From: Pseudomonas_T sp032052615
GTDB lineage: Bacteria; Pseudomonadota; Gammaproteobacteria; Pseudomonadales; Pseudomonadaceae
Direction: 5' to 3'
Assembly (NCBI GenBank): GCA_032052615.1
Contig: DAMBWF010000006.1
Coordinates: 160,145-224,144, forward strand
DNA length: 64,000 nucleotides
Position 1 is the first letter of the stretch, and every line of letters begins with the position of its first letter. Below, in pieces: positions 16,048 to 25,110 of this stretch. A model generated the notes under the pieces. That model searched no databases, was not told where the DNA came from, and saw only the letters and a list, made by a program, of their open reading frames with translations. The position numbers and the translations under genes are program-made.

Positions 16048-18495
16048 TCAACGCACGGCGTGTTCGCCCAGCTTGAGGGTTTCCTTGTCGAAGTCGTCGA
16101 CGTCGATCACCTTGCGCCGCGCGGCTTCTGCGTCATGCAGCTGTTGCGCCTCTTCCGCGCTGATCAGTTGCGCCGCCAGGGCCGCGTCGATCAACGGTTG
16201 CCCCGGCGCCGCGGTCAGGCGACCTTCCTTGTAGGCTTTATGGAGGGTCTTATACAGCGGCGCGACTTTATCCAGGTGGTTCACCGCATGCTGCAGCGCG
16301 CCTACCGCGTCGTCCGGGTCCTGGGGACGGAAGCATCCGGTCAGCAGGTCCTCCAACGCCGGATCGCCCTTGGGTCGGCCGAGGATGGCGGCGACTTCCG
16401 CGTCCAAGGCGTCCGAGGGGCCCCGGTGACGACGACCCAGCGGGAACACCAGTCCCCGCAAGAGGGCGCCGACGAATCGGTTGGGGAAGTTGTGCAGCAG
16501 GTCGTCCAGCGCCTGTTCCGCCTTACCCAGGCTTTCCTCCATGGCCCAGCTCACGAGGGGCGCCAGGTAGTCGGGCTGGCCTTGGTCGTGGTAACGCTTG
16601 AGGGCCGCAGAGCCCAGGTAGAGGTAGCTCAGGACATCCCCCAGGCGAGCGGAAAGCCGCTCGCGGCGCTTCAACTCCCCGCCCAGCAGCATCATGCTGA
16701 AATCCGCCAGCATGGCGAAGGCCGCTGCCAGCCGGTTCAGGGCGCGGTAGTAGGGACGCGCCAGCGCATCGCCCGGCACGTGGCTGAATTGTCCGAAGCC
16801 GAGCCCCAATAGCAAGGTGCTGGCCGTGTTGCTCACGGCGAAGCCGATATGACGCATCAGCAGGTCGTCGAACTCCCGCAGCGCCTGGTCCTTGTCCTCG
16901 CGGGTGGCCAGGGCCATTTCCTTGAGCACGAACGGATGGCAGCGAATCGCCCCCTGGCCGAAGATCATCAGGTTGCGCGAGAGGATGTTGGCGCCTTCCA
17001 CCGTGATGAAGATCGGCGCGCCCTGCCAGGAGCGGCCCAGGTAGTTGTTCGGCCCCATGATGATGCCCTTGCCCCCATGGACATCCATGGCATGGGCGAT
17101 GCACTCGCGTCCCCGTTCGGTCAGGTGGTACTTGAGGATCGCCGAGAGGACCGAGGGTTTTTCCCCCAGGTCGACCGCGTTGGCGGTGAGCACCCGGGCG
17201 CTGTCCATCAGCCAGGCGTTACCGCCGATACGCGCCATGGCTTCCTGGATACCCTCGAAGGCGGCCAGGGGGACGTTGAACTGCTCGCGGACGCGGGTGT
17301 ACTGGCCAGTGACCAGCCCGGTGTACTTGGCCGCGCCGGTGCCCACCGCCGGCAGGGAAATGGAGCGGCCCACGGACAGGCAGTTCATCAGCATCATCCA
17401 GCCCTTGCCAAGCATGGGCCGGCCGCCGATCAGGTAGTCCAACGGCACGAATACGTCCTTGCCATGGTTGGGGCCATTCATGAAGGCGGCGCCCAGGGGC
17501 AGGTGTCGACGTCCGATATTCACGCCGGGGGTGTCGGTGGGGATCAGCGCCAGGCTGATGCCCAAGTCCTCCTCGTCGCCCAGCAGATGGTCCGGGTCGT
17601 AGGCCTTGAAGGCCAACCCCAGCAGGGTGGCCACCGGGCCCAGCGTGATATAGCGTTTCTCCCATGTCAGGCGCAGGCCGAGGACTTCTTCGCCCTGCCA
17701 CTGGCCCTTGCAGACGATGCCTACGTCCGGCATGGCGCCGGCGTCCGAGCCGGCCAGCGGGCCGGTGAGGGCGAAGCAGGGGATATCCTCGCCCCGAGCG
17801 AGGCGCGGCAGGTAGTGATTGCGTTGCTCGTCGGTACCGTAGTGCAGCAGCAGCTCGGCGGGGCCGAGGGAGTTGGGCACCATCACGGTGGAGGCGAGGT
17901 CGCCACTACGGGTAGCGAGTTTCATCGCCACTTGGGAGTGGGCGTAGGCGGAAAAGCCCTTGCCCCCGTATTCCTTGGGAATGATCAGGGCGAAGAAGCC
18001 GTGTTGCTTGATGTGCTGCCAGGCCTGTTCCGGCAGGTCGAGCCGCTGGCCCACCTCCCAGTCGGTGACCATGGCGCAGAGTTCTTCGGTGGGGCCATCG
18101 AGGAATGCTTGCTCTTCCTCGGTGAGCCGGGGCTTCGGATAGGCGAGCAGGGTGCCCCAGTCCGGACGTCCGCTGAACAAGTGGCCGTCCCACCAGACGG
18201 TGCCGGCCTCGATGGCGTCCCGCTCGGTCTCGGACATGGGTGGCAGGACTTTCTGGAACCAGTGGAACAGCGGGGCGCTGAAGATCCGTCGACGCAGGTC
18301 CACGTAGATCAAGGGGATCGCCAGGGCGATCAGCAGCAGCCAGAAGACCACCATTAACCAGACAGGCGCGTGGCTGAAGATGCCCATGATGATCAGGTAG
18401 GCGCCCACGATGCCCAAGGCCGGCAACGGCGGAACGCGCCGGTGGGCCAGGAAGGCGATACCCAGCACCAGTACGACTAACCAAAGCAGCAACAT
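16048..18495 (-). CDS. fadE: acyl-CoA dehydrogenase FadE, long membrane-anchored form
   Basis: An 815-residue enzyme of the first beta-oxidation step. Two hydrophobic N-terminal segments (about 1-18 and 25-65) anchor it, followed by the acyl-CoA dehydrogenase core and a DUF1974 C-terminal part. Core landmarks are FALTGPLAGSDAGAMPD and MDVHGGKGI. The ATG at 18495 has a strong GGAGG. Length and membrane region match E. coli FadE and P. aeruginosa PA2815, not the 380-residue soluble type. Its electrons go to ETF and ETF-QO, both encoded nearby. Confidence 0.95.
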   Translation of the reverse strand: MLLLWLVVLVLGIAFLAHRRVPPLPALGIVGAYLIIMGIFSHAPVWLMVVFWLLLIALAIPLIYVDLRRRIFSAPLFHWFQKVLPPMSETERDAIEAGTVWWDGHLFSGRPDWGTLLAYPKPRLTEEEQAFLDGPTEELCAMVTDWEVGQRLDLPEQAWQHIKQHGFFALIIPKEYGGKGFSAYAHSQVAMKLATRSGDLASTVMVPNSLGPAELLLHYGTDEQRNHYLPRLARGEDIPCFALTGPLAGSDAGAMPDVGIVCKGQWQGEEVLGLRLTWEKRYITLGPVATLLGLAFKAYDPDHLLGDEEDLGISLALIPTDTPGVNIGRRHLPLGAAFMNGPNHGKDVFVPLDYLIGGRPMLGKGWMMLMNCLSVGRSISLPAVGTGAAKYTGLVTGQYTRVREQFNVPLAAFEGIQEAMARIGGNAWLMDSARVLTANAVDLGEKPSVLSAILKYHLTERGRECIAHAMDVHGGKGIIMGPNNYLGRSWQGAPIFITVEGANILSRNLMIFGQGAIRCHPFVLKEMALATREDKDQALREFDDLLMRHIGFAVSNTASTLLLGLGFGQFSHVPGDALARPYYRALNRLAAAFAMLADFSMMLLGGELKRRERLSARLGDVLSYLYLGSAALKRYHDQGQPDYLAPLVSWAMEESLGKAEQALDDLLHNFPNRFVGALLRGLVFPLGRRHRGPSDALDAEVAAILGRPKGDPALEDLLTGCFRPQDPDDAVGALQHAVNHLDKVAPLYKTLHKAYKEGRLTAAPGQPLIDAALAAQLISAEEAQQLHDAEAARRKVIDVDDFDKETLKLGEHAVR

Positions 18496-18892
18496 GCAGA
18501 ATCCTCCGTGATGACGGTGGGGGCAGGCGCGACCGCCGTCATGGCTTGGCGTTCTCCGCGGAGCGCGGCGAGAACGAGGGTCGGGTCCACTGTCGGCGCG
18601 TCCCCGAGGGCTTAGAGTAGCGGCCCGGTGGCGACGGGGGATGCGACATAGGCGCCGCCGCCCGTCGGCAGTGGGCCGCTTCGTTGATAGTGACCGTCTC
18701 CGGTCCATTCCGTTCGGCCGCATTGGTTCTGCCCATTCGGCCACGGAGCGACCGCTCGGTCCGCTATCGCCGGCCGGAGCGGACGTGCAATGAATGGCAT
18801 CGATAAGCACCATTGCGCTCGCCCCCTTTTTTCCCTGGGCGAGGATAGGTAGGGTGCTGCACTGATCTGATCGCCGAGAAGGAAACGCACCG
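18496..18892. other. spacer between fadE and the glutathione transferase gene
   Basis: Divergent promoter region of nearly 400 bases. I see no gene and no PsrA-like palindrome. A weak inverted repeat (CTCGCCC / GGGCGAG around a T-rich loop, about 18820-18844) is the only structure noticed. Confidence 0.5.
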
Positions 18893-19513
18893 ATGCTTAG
18901 AATCTGGGGACGGAAGAACTCCTCCAACGTACGCAAGGTGCTCTGGTGCGCCGAGGAAGTGGGTGTGGCCTACGAGAACATCGAAGTCGGCGGCGCGTTC
19001 GGGCAGGTCGACGAGCCGGTCTACCGGCAGAAGAACCCCAACGGCCTGGTACCCACCTTGGAGGACGGCGAACTGGTGCTCTGGGAGAGCAACGCCATCG
19101 TTCGCTACCTGGCGGCGCGTTATGGAGAGGGCCGGCTGTATCCCGACGATCCCACGGTCCGGGCTGGCGCGGACAAGTGGATGGATTGGACCACCTCATC
19201 CTTCGCTGCCCCGTTTCGCCCCTTGTTCTGGGGCATGCTGCGCACTCCCGTGGAACAGCGCGACGAACACGCCATCGGCGCGGCGCTGGCCCGTTGCGGC
19301 GAGTTGTTGCGGATTCCCGAGCGTGCTCTGGCGGAGCATCCCTACCTGTCTGGCGACGCGTTCGCCATGGGCGATATTCCACTGGGTTGCTTCATCTATG
19401 GCTGGTTCGAGATGCCCATCGAGCGGCCCGAATTGCCCCATCTGGCGGCTTGGTACGCGCGACTGCGGGAGCGCCCTGCGTTTCGGCGAGCGGTCATGAC
19501 TCCTCTCACCTGA
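18893..19513 (+). CDS. glutathione S-transferase family protein
   Basis: A 206-residue soluble protein. The N-terminal thioredoxin-fold domain has NPNGLVPTLED with the cis-Pro, and the ESNAIVRYLA motif that binds the gamma-glutamyl group. The C-terminal half is the all-helical GST domain. The N-terminal RKNSSNVRKVLW supplies a possible catalytic Ser. It corresponds in position to PA2813. The substrate is unknown. Confidence 0.88.
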   Translation: MLRIWGRKNSSNVRKVLWCAEEVGVAYENIEVGGAFGQVDEPVYRQKNPNGLVPTLEDGELVLWESNAIVRYLAARYGEGRLYPDDPTVRAGADKWMDWTTSSFAAPFRPLFWGMLRTPVEQRDEHAIGAALARCGELLRIPERALAEHPYLSGDAFAMGDIPLGCFIYGWFEMPIERPELPHLAAWYARLRERPAFRRAVMTPLT

Positions 19514-19579
19514 ACCGACGGTTGTATTGGCCGGCCTTAACCCTTATCTAGCCTTCTTCATTTTTCTGGCGGACATTCC

Positions 19580-20512
19580 ATGCGTTCTGCTCTGTCCATT
19601 CGGCAGTTGACCAAGACCTACGGCAACGGCTTCCAGGCCCTCAAGGGCATCGACCTGGATGTCGCCGAAGGCGATTTCTTTGCATTGCTCGGGCCCAATG
19701 GGGCCGGCAAATCCACCACGATCGGCATTCTGTCCACCCTGGTGAACAAGACCAGCGGGACGGTGAACGTTTTCGGCCATGACCTCGACCGCGAGCCCTA
19801 TGCGCTCAAGCGCTGCCTGGGCGTGGTGCCTCAGGAGTTCAACTTCAACCAGTTCGAAAAAGTCTTCGACATCGTCGTGACCCAGGCCGGCTACTACGGC
19901 ATCCCCAGCCGCCTCGCCAAGGAGCGGGCCGAGGAGTATCTGGTCCAACTGGGCCTGTGGGACAAGCGCAACGAACAGTCGCGAACCCTCTCCGGCGGCA
20001 TGAAGCGCCGCCTGATGATCGCCCGGGCGCTCGTGCATCAGCCGCGCCTGCTGATTCTCGACGAACCCACCGCGGGGGTGGACATCGAGCTGCGCCGCTC
20101 CATGTGGAGCTTCCTCACCGAGCAGAACCGGCGTGGAATCACCATCATCCTCACCACCCATTACTTGGAAGAGGCCGAGCAGCTCTGTCGCCACATCGGC
20201 ATCATCGACCACGGCACGATCGTCGAGAACACCAGCATGCGCGCACTGCTGGGCAAGCTCCACGTGGAGACCTTCCTGCTCGACCTGAAGGCGCCCCAGC
20301 CGGCGGCCCCGACGCTGCCCGGCTATCCGGCGCGCCTGGCGGACGAGCGTACCCTGGAGGTGCAGGTCGACAAGAGCCGTGGCATGACCGAGCTGTTCCG
20401 CCTGCTCGCGGAGCAGGACATCGACGTGCTCAGCCTGCGTAACAAGACCAATCGCCTCGAGGAACTGTTCGTCTCGCTGGTGGAAAAGAACCTGTCGAAG
20501 GTGGCCATATGA
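19580..20512 (+). CDS. yadG: ABC transporter ATP-binding protein, YadG type
   Basis: A 310-residue ATPase with Walker A GPNGAGKST, signature LSGGMKRRL, Walker B LLILDEPTAGVD and the H-loop TTHYLEEAE. The C-terminal extension beyond the nucleotide-binding domain is typical of ABC-2 exporters. It overlaps the permease gene by four bases. Size and pairing match E. coli YadG/YadH and P. aeruginosa PA2812/PA2811. The substrate is not known. Confidence 0.9.
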   Translation: MRSALSIRQLTKTYGNGFQALKGIDLDVAEGDFFALLGPNGAGKSTTIGILSTLVNKTSGTVNVFGHDLDREPYALKRCLGVVPQEFNFNQFEKVFDIVVTQAGYYGIPSRLAKERAEEYLVQLGLWDKRNEQSRTLSGGMKRRLMIARALVHQPRLLILDEPTAGVDIELRRSMWSFLTEQNRRGITIILTTHYLEEAEQLCRHIGIIDHGTIVENTSMRALLGKLHVETFLLDLKAPQPAAPTLPGYPARLADERTLEVQVDKSRGMTELFRLLAEQDIDVLSLRNKTNRLEELFVSLVEKNLSKVAI

Positions 20513-21285
20513 GCGAACTGCGTCCGAACCTGATAGCCCTCAACACCATCGTCTATCGCGAGGTGCGTCGCTTCATGCGCATCTGGGCGCAGACGCTGCT
20601 GCCCCCGGCGATCACCATGGTGTTGTACTTCGTGATCTTCGGCAGCCTGATCGGCCGGCAGATCGGCGAAATGGACGGCTTCACCTACATGGAATACATC
20701 GTTCCGGGGCTGATCATGATGTCGGTGATCACCAACGCCTACGGCAACGTGGTATCCAGCTTCTTCGGCAGCAAGTTCCAGCGTTCCGTGGAAGAACTGA
20801 TGGTGGCGCCCGTCTCGCCCCACACCATCCTGTTGGGCTACACCCTAGGCGGTGTACTGCGCGGGCTCGCGGTGGGCGCCATCGTCACGCTGCTGTCGTT
20901 GTTCTTCACCAAGCTGCAGGTGCACCACTTGGGTATCACCGTGCTGGTGGTGGTATTGACCGCCACGGTCTTTTCCCTGGGCGGTTTCATCAACGCGGTG
21001 TTCGCACGCAATTTCGACGATATCTCGATCATCCCCACCTTCGTGCTGACGCCGCTGACCTACCTGGGCGGGGTGTTCTACTCGATCCACTTGCTGCCGC
21101 CATTCTGGCAGACCGTGTCCCTGGGCAACCCCATCCTGCACATGGTCAACGCCTTCCGCTACGGTATCCTCGGAGTGTCCGACATCGACATCGGCATCGC
21201 CATCGGCCTGATGCTGTTCACCACGGTGGTGCTCTATCTGTTCTGCGTACGCCTGCTGGTCAGCGGGAGGGGGATGCGGACCTGA
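20509..21285 (+). CDS. yadH: ABC-2 type permease, YadH type
   Basis: A 258-residue integral membrane protein with six predicted segments. The ABC-2 signature lies near residues 180-205 (LTPLTYLGGVFYSIHLLPP). The ATG lies in the end of the ATPase gene (ATGA overlap), so the two are made as one transporter. The next gene downstream is the compositionally foreign gene at 21336. Confidence 0.92.
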   Translation: MSELRPNLIALNTIVYREVRRFMRIWAQTLLPPAITMVLYFVIFGSLIGRQIGEMDGFTYMEYIVPGLIMMSVITNAYGNVVSSFFGSKFQRSVEELMVAPVSPHTILLGYTLGGVLRGLAVGAIVTLLSLFFTKLQVHHLGITVLVVVLTATVFSLGGFINAVFARNFDDISIIPTFVLTPLTYLGGVFYSIHLLPPFWQTVSLGNPILHMVNAFRYGILGVSDIDIGIAIGLMLFTTVVLYLFCVRLLVSGRGMRT

Positions 21286-21335
21286 AAATGTTTCATTCAA
21301 AATAAATAGGGCAGGGATGCCTAAGTGAGATTGAT

Positions 21336-22343
21336 GTGTTCCCTAAAAATTTGTTCTTGTTATGTTTGTGTGCAATTGCTTTTCCATCATATGCTGGAAA
21401 AATTAAGGTTAGTACTGAGGAACGATGCCGACCTTATAGGAGTGTGGAGATTCCGAAAGCAGATGTAAATGGAGGGTTACCCACTAATGGTTGTAGCGCT
21501 GAAGACTACTACTTTGGTGTCAGTGAGTGCGCGCGCAGTAATAAACCTAACTATAGATTGGCTCGTCTGAAAGGGTTTGTCGAAAGGCCGCAGTTTGATC
21601 GTTCTAATACACCTTACGATGGGCTGCCTATTCTTATGATGATTTATGCGAACGGTAAAGGCGTGCCGCGTAATTATGCATTGGCGTCCAAATTTGCATG
21701 TGAAATGGGTGAGGATGGACTCGAGTTGCGTCTGGATTCGCTTGAGTTGGCTTCTAAAGCTTACGCTAATAATGAACGCATGAAGGATATAGATGTATGC
21801 AGTATGGTCCCCGATTATATTATGGAGGCTACATGTGTCGTCGATAACGACAACCATGCTTATGTTCCTCAGCGTGAGAAGCGCTTGAGAAATATTGTTA
21901 GCAAATGGTCTTCACAAGATATGGAGGTGTATTGGGAGGTTCGCAAAAAATCTAATGATTTTTTCGGTGCAAGGTGTGATCGAGAAGTTGATCAAACGGG
22001 TGCATCGCGCATGCGCTTCTCATACGAAGAGTCGAGGCGTCTTGAAGATGGATTCGTTGAGCTGATGAGTGAGATGAACCTAAATCGTTTGCGAAAGAGT
22101 CGCAAACTAATATCGGAGGAAGAGGAGCTGCAAAAGACCTTTTTGTATATGCAGGCTTCCGATTGGAAATACGGTACGGTGACAGCTGAAGATATCGCTA
22201 TAACTCAAAAATACTGGTTGGAATACAGAGATGCATGGCTTGCTTTAGCCAGAGCGAAGGGGCAGAACGAGGACGCTTGGCGAGAGCGGCTAACTGTACA
22301 GCGGTTCATTATGTTGAAAGAGCTTCAGAGTCAAGGCGAATAA
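21336..22343 (+). CDS. secreted Sel1-like / LprI-like protein, AT-rich
   Basis: A 335-residue protein with a Sec signal peptide (LFLLCLCAIAFPSYA, cleavage near residue 20) and about seven cysteines in the mature part, as expected for a periplasmic disulfide-bonded protein. One Sel1-type repeat is visible around residues 95-130 (LPILMMIYANGKGVPRNYAL). The C-terminus (about 225-325) resembles the LprI/DUF1311 lysozyme-inhibitor domain, with YRDAWLALARA near its end. It starts at GTG; the overlapping ATG at 21334 is out of frame. Its base composition and codon use are far more AT-rich than all neighbours, which suggests recent transfer. Exact role unknown. Confidence 0.75.
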   Translation: MFPKNLFLLCLCAIAFPSYAGKIKVSTEERCRPYRSVEIPKADVNGGLPTNGCSAEDYYFGVSECARSNKPNYRLARLKGFVERPQFDRSNTPYDGLPILMMIYANGKGVPRNYALASKFACEMGEDGLELRLDSLELASKAYANNERMKDIDVCSMVPDYIMEATCVVDNDNHAYVPQREKRLRNIVSKWSSQDMEVYWEVRKKSNDFFGARCDREVDQTGASRMRFSYEESRRLEDGFVELMSEMNLNRLRKSRKLISEEEELQKTFLYMQASDWKYGTVTAEDIAITQKYWLEYRDAWLALARAKGQNEDAWRERLTVQRFIMLKELQSQGE

Positions 22344-23683
22344 TCATCGGTTAGGTTGAAGGTTAGGACAAAGCGCGTCCAGCCGTCTCGGGACTCGCAA
22401 CGGATCCCGCCGCCATGGGCGACGACGAGGGAGCGGGTGATGGCCAGGCCCAGGCCGGCGTGTTCGCCGCCCCCTTCGCGGCGCGCCGGGTCGGCGCGAT
22501 AGAAACGGTCGAACAGGCGGGGCAGGGTGGCCGGGTCTAGCGGAGCGCCCTGGTTGGCAACCACCAGTCGCACGCCCTCTACCACGGGCTCCAGCTCGAC
22601 GCGCACCTGGCCGCCATTCGGAGTGAAGCGCAGGGCATTGTCCAGCAGGTTGGACAGTGCCCTGCGCAGCATGCCCCGGTCGGCCGGCCAGGTCGCCTCG
22701 CCATGGCGGCTGAGGGCGATGCCCCGTTCCTCCGCCAGAGGCGCGAAATAGTCCAGCAGGGCATCCAGTTCCTTTTCCAATCGAAGCGGATGACGCTCCG
22801 GTGCCAGCAGGCCGTGATCCGCCTTGGCCAGGTAGAGCATGTCATTGACCATCTGCGCCAGGCGTTGCAGTTCCTCCAGATTGCAGTGCAGCGCCTCGCG
22901 GTATTCCTCCCGTGACCGTGGTTGACCCAGTATCACTTGGGTTTGGGTGAGCAGGTTGGACAGAGGCGTACGCAGCTCATGGGCGATATCCGCCGAGAAC
23001 GCCGAAAGCCGGGCGAAGGCATCTTCCAACCGGGCCAGCATGGCGTTGAAGGTGGCGATCAGCTCGGCCAGCTCCGCCGGCGCGCCCGCTTCGGGAAGGC
23101 GTTCGGTGAGGGAGCGCGCGGAAATCCGCGAGGCCAGCTCGGTCATGCGCCGCAGCGGGCGCAGGCCGCTGCGGGCGACCCAGGCGCCCAGCAGGGCCGT
23201 GACCAGGGCGGACAGGCCCACGGTCAGCCAGATCAGGCGCTGCATGCGCTCGAGGAAGTGCTGGTGATGGGTGATGTCCAGCAACAGCGTCAGGCGCGGC
23301 CCATCGACTCCTAGAGGGTCGAGAGGCGCCTCCAGGGTGCGATAGGCGGTGGCTTCCGTCGCGCCGCCGTGATGCGGGTCGCCAAGGGGAGGGCGGTCCA
23401 GCCAGAGGGCGCCGTGGGAGTCGCGAATGCGCAGGCCCAGGTCTGGATGGCGGGCGAGTTCGGCCTCCAGCGCGGGGCGTTGGGTTTCCAGCGCCTGGAG
23501 CGAGTCGGCGCCGCCCAGCACCTCCCGGAAGCCCGCCAGGCGACCGCGCAGCAGTTCCTGATCCAGTTCGATGAAGTGCGCTTCGCTGGCGCGGTCGAAA
23601 AGAGCGCCGGCGATCAGCGACACGGCGCCGACGCAAAGCGCGAACAGCAGGCCGAGGCGGGCGCTGAGGGATAGCCGATGCAT
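22331..23683 (-). CDS. copS: heavy-metal sensor histidine kinase, CopS type
   Basis: A 450-residue inner-membrane kinase with one N-terminal membrane segment (LLFALCVGAVSLIAGALF), a periplasmic sensor loop and a second membrane segment (about 150-175). HAMP, HisKA (FSADIAHELRTPLSN with the phospho-His) and HATPase (LSNLLDNALRFT, then GLGLAITRSLV) follow. The start at 23683 sits in the stop of the response-regulator gene (TGATG). Its 3' end overlaps the end of the convergent AT-rich gene by 13 bases. The cupredoxin divergent from the operon and the CopR-like box support copper sensing. Confidence 0.9.
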   Translation of the reverse strand: MHRLSLSARLGLLFALCVGAVSLIAGALFDRASEAHFIELDQELLRGRLAGFREVLGGADSLQALETQRPALEAELARHPDLGLRIRDSHGALWLDRPPLGDPHHGGATEATAYRTLEAPLDPLGVDGPRLTLLLDITHHQHFLERMQRLIWLTVGLSALVTALLGAWVARSGLRPLRRMTELASRISARSLTERLPEAGAPAELAELIATFNAMLARLEDAFARLSAFSADIAHELRTPLSNLLTQTQVILGQPRSREEYREALHCNLEELQRLAQMVNDMLYLAKADHGLLAPERHPLRLEKELDALLDYFAPLAEERGIALSRHGEATWPADRGMLRRALSNLLDNALRFTPNGGQVRVELEPVVEGVRLVVANQGAPLDPATLPRLFDRFYRADPARREGGGEHAGLGLAITRSLVVAHGGGIRCESRDGWTRFVLTFNLTDDYSP

Positions 23684-24363
23684 CAGTCGTCCCGGGTTTC
23701 GAGCACGTAGCCCATGCCGCGCACGGTGTGCACCAAGGGCTGGTCGAACCCGTCGTCCACCTTGGCGCGCAGGCGGCGGATGGCCACTTCGATCACATTG
23801 GTGTCGCTGTCGAAATTCATGTCCCAGACCTGTGAGGCGATCAGCGACTTGGGCAGGACCTCGCCCTGACGACGCAGCAGCAGCTCCAGCAGGGCGAATT
23901 CCTTGGCGGTGAGGTCGAGGCGCTTGCCGTCCCGTTCCACCCTGCGGCGCAGCAGGTCCACCTGCAGGCCGGCGCAGCGCAGCGTGGTTTCCTGGGGCTG
24001 GCCTTGGCCGCGCCGCAGCAGGGCGCGCACCCGGGCCAGTAGCTCGGCGAAGGCGAAGGGCTTCACCAGGTAATCGTCGGCGCCGTGCTCCAGGCCGCGG
24101 ACCCGATCCTCCACCGCGTCGCGGGCGCTGAGGAACAACACGGGCATCGCCAGCCCGGCCGCGCGGATCGCTTGCAGTACTCGCCAGCCATCCTGGCCTG
24201 GGAGCATCACATCCAGCACGATCAGGTCGAAGTCGCCGTTCAGGGCAAGGTGCTCGCCGTCGAGGCCGTCCCGGGCCAGCTCGACGCTGAAGCCGGCCTC
24301 GGACAGCCCCTGGCGCATGTACTGGCCGGTCTTCGGTTCGTCTTCGACGATCAGCAGTTTCAT
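23683..24363 (-). CDS. copR: heavy-metal response regulator, CopR type
   Basis: A 226-residue OmpR/PhoB-family regulator. The receiver domain (1-115) has the acidic pocket in VEDEP, the phospho-Asp in IVLDVMLPGQDG and Lys in YLVKPF. The winged-helix domain (130-222) contains LTAKEFALLELLLRR and IEVAIRRLRAKVDDG, characteristic of the CopR/IrlR/CusR group. It is the first gene of the operon with copS, in the order seen at PA2809-PA2810. Confidence 0.92.
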   Translation of the reverse strand: MKLLIVEDEPKTGQYMRQGLSEAGFSVELARDGLDGEHLALNGDFDLIVLDVMLPGQDGWRVLQAIRAAGLAMPVLFLSARDAVEDRVRGLEHGADDYLVKPFAFAELLARVRALLRRGQGQPQETTLRCAGLQVDLLRRRVERDGKRLDLTAKEFALLELLLRRQGEVLPKSLIASQVWDMNFDSDTNVIEVAIRRLRAKVDDGFDQPLVHTVRGMGYVLETRDD

Positions 24364-24422
24364 CGGGCATTCCTGGCGGTTTAGGCTGCTTTATACCCCG
24401 GCTTCGCGGCCCGGGGCGAACC

Positions 24423-24436
24423 TGACGGTTTTGTCA
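24423..24436. promoter_or_regulatory. CopR-type operator
   Basis: TGACG-GTTT-TGTCA is an imperfect palindrome in the 142-base spacer between copR and the cupredoxin gene. It resembles the cop box recognised by CopR/CusR regulators (TGAC-spacer-TGTCA pattern). It could serve both directions. Confidence 0.55.
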
Positions 24437-24505
24437 TGTCGCGGTCAGCCAGGCGCCAGTTAGCGGGAGCTAGGCTGGCAGCCATCGTGATTCCAGGAGC
24501 CCCGC

Positions 24506-25048
24506 ATGTCCCCCATTCGTTCTTCTCTCGCCCTTCTTTCCCTAAGCGCGCTGGCTTTCGGCGTCCAGGCTGACACGCCGTCCAGCGGTTTCGCCTTCGG
24601 TGAGCCGGCCCCGGCGTCCCGGGCCGGCCGCACGGTGGAAATCACCCTGGGCGACATGTTCTACCGGCCCTCCAGCCTCGACGTGCAGGCCGGCGAGACC
24701 GTGCGCTTCGTATTGAAGAACGAGGGTTCGGTGTTGCACGAGTTCAACCTGGGAACCGCTGCCCTGCATGCCCGCCACCAGCAGGACATGCTGAAGATGC
24801 AGCAGGCCGGACGGCTCACGCCGACGGCGATGAAGCCGGGCGGGCACATGTCCGGCCATGGAGGCGAGATGGGCCACGGCGCGGCGCCGATGCACCACGA
24901 CGATCCCAACAGCGTGCTGGTGGAGCCGGGCAAGACCGCCGAGCTGACCTGGACCTTCAAGGAGGCGAGCGGCCTGGAGTTCGCATGCAACGTGCCGGGT
25001 CATTACCAGGCGGGCATGGTGGGCCGGTTGAGTGTCCGGCCGAACTGA
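24506..25048 (+). CDS. plastocyanin-like copper protein
   Basis: A 180-residue exported protein with a Sec signal peptide (cleavage after VQA, near residue 23). It has a cupredoxin fold with copper ligands visible in order: His in EGSVLHEFNL, then Cys and His in EFACNVPGHYQAGM, with the Met four residues after the His. An insertion between strands is unusually rich in His and Met (MKPGGHMSGHGGEMGHG and following), likely a second metal site. It is divergent from copRS and shares the CopR-like box. Position matches PA2807. Confidence 0.88.
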   Translation: MSPIRSSLALLSLSALAFGVQADTPSSGFAFGEPAPASRAGRTVEITLGDMFYRPSSLDVQAGETVRFVLKNEGSVLHEFNLGTAALHARHQQDMLKMQQAGRLTPTAMKPGGHMSGHGGEMGHGAAPMHHDDPNSVLVEPGKTAELTWTFKEASGLEFACNVPGHYQAGMVGRLSVRPN

Positions 25049-25072
25049 AGCGCCGGCTGGCGGGCCGCTCGC

Positions 25073-25078
25073 TATAAT
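25073..25078 (+). promoter_or_regulatory. -10 box of queF
   Basis: A perfect TATAAT lies 33 bases before the queF ATG. No good -35 box is seen. The leader would be about 25 bases, too short for a preQ1 riboswitch. Confidence 0.5.
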
Positions 25079-25110
25079 GCCGGCCTCTTCGAATGCACCG
25101 GTCCGCCATC

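Noticed and set aside
16849..18357. Long plus-strand frame opposite fadE
   Set aside because: It is a codon-complement shadow of fadE without start signals or known domains.
18496..18936. N-terminal extension of fadE beyond 18495
   Set aside because: The extra residues are low-complexity, run across the divergent glutathione transferase start, and the ATG at 18495 has a strong ribosome-binding site.
25049..25110. preQ1 riboswitch in front of queF
   Set aside because: A TATAAT box 33 bases before the ATG leaves a leader of only about 25 bases, and no aptamer-like pseudoknot sequence is seen.
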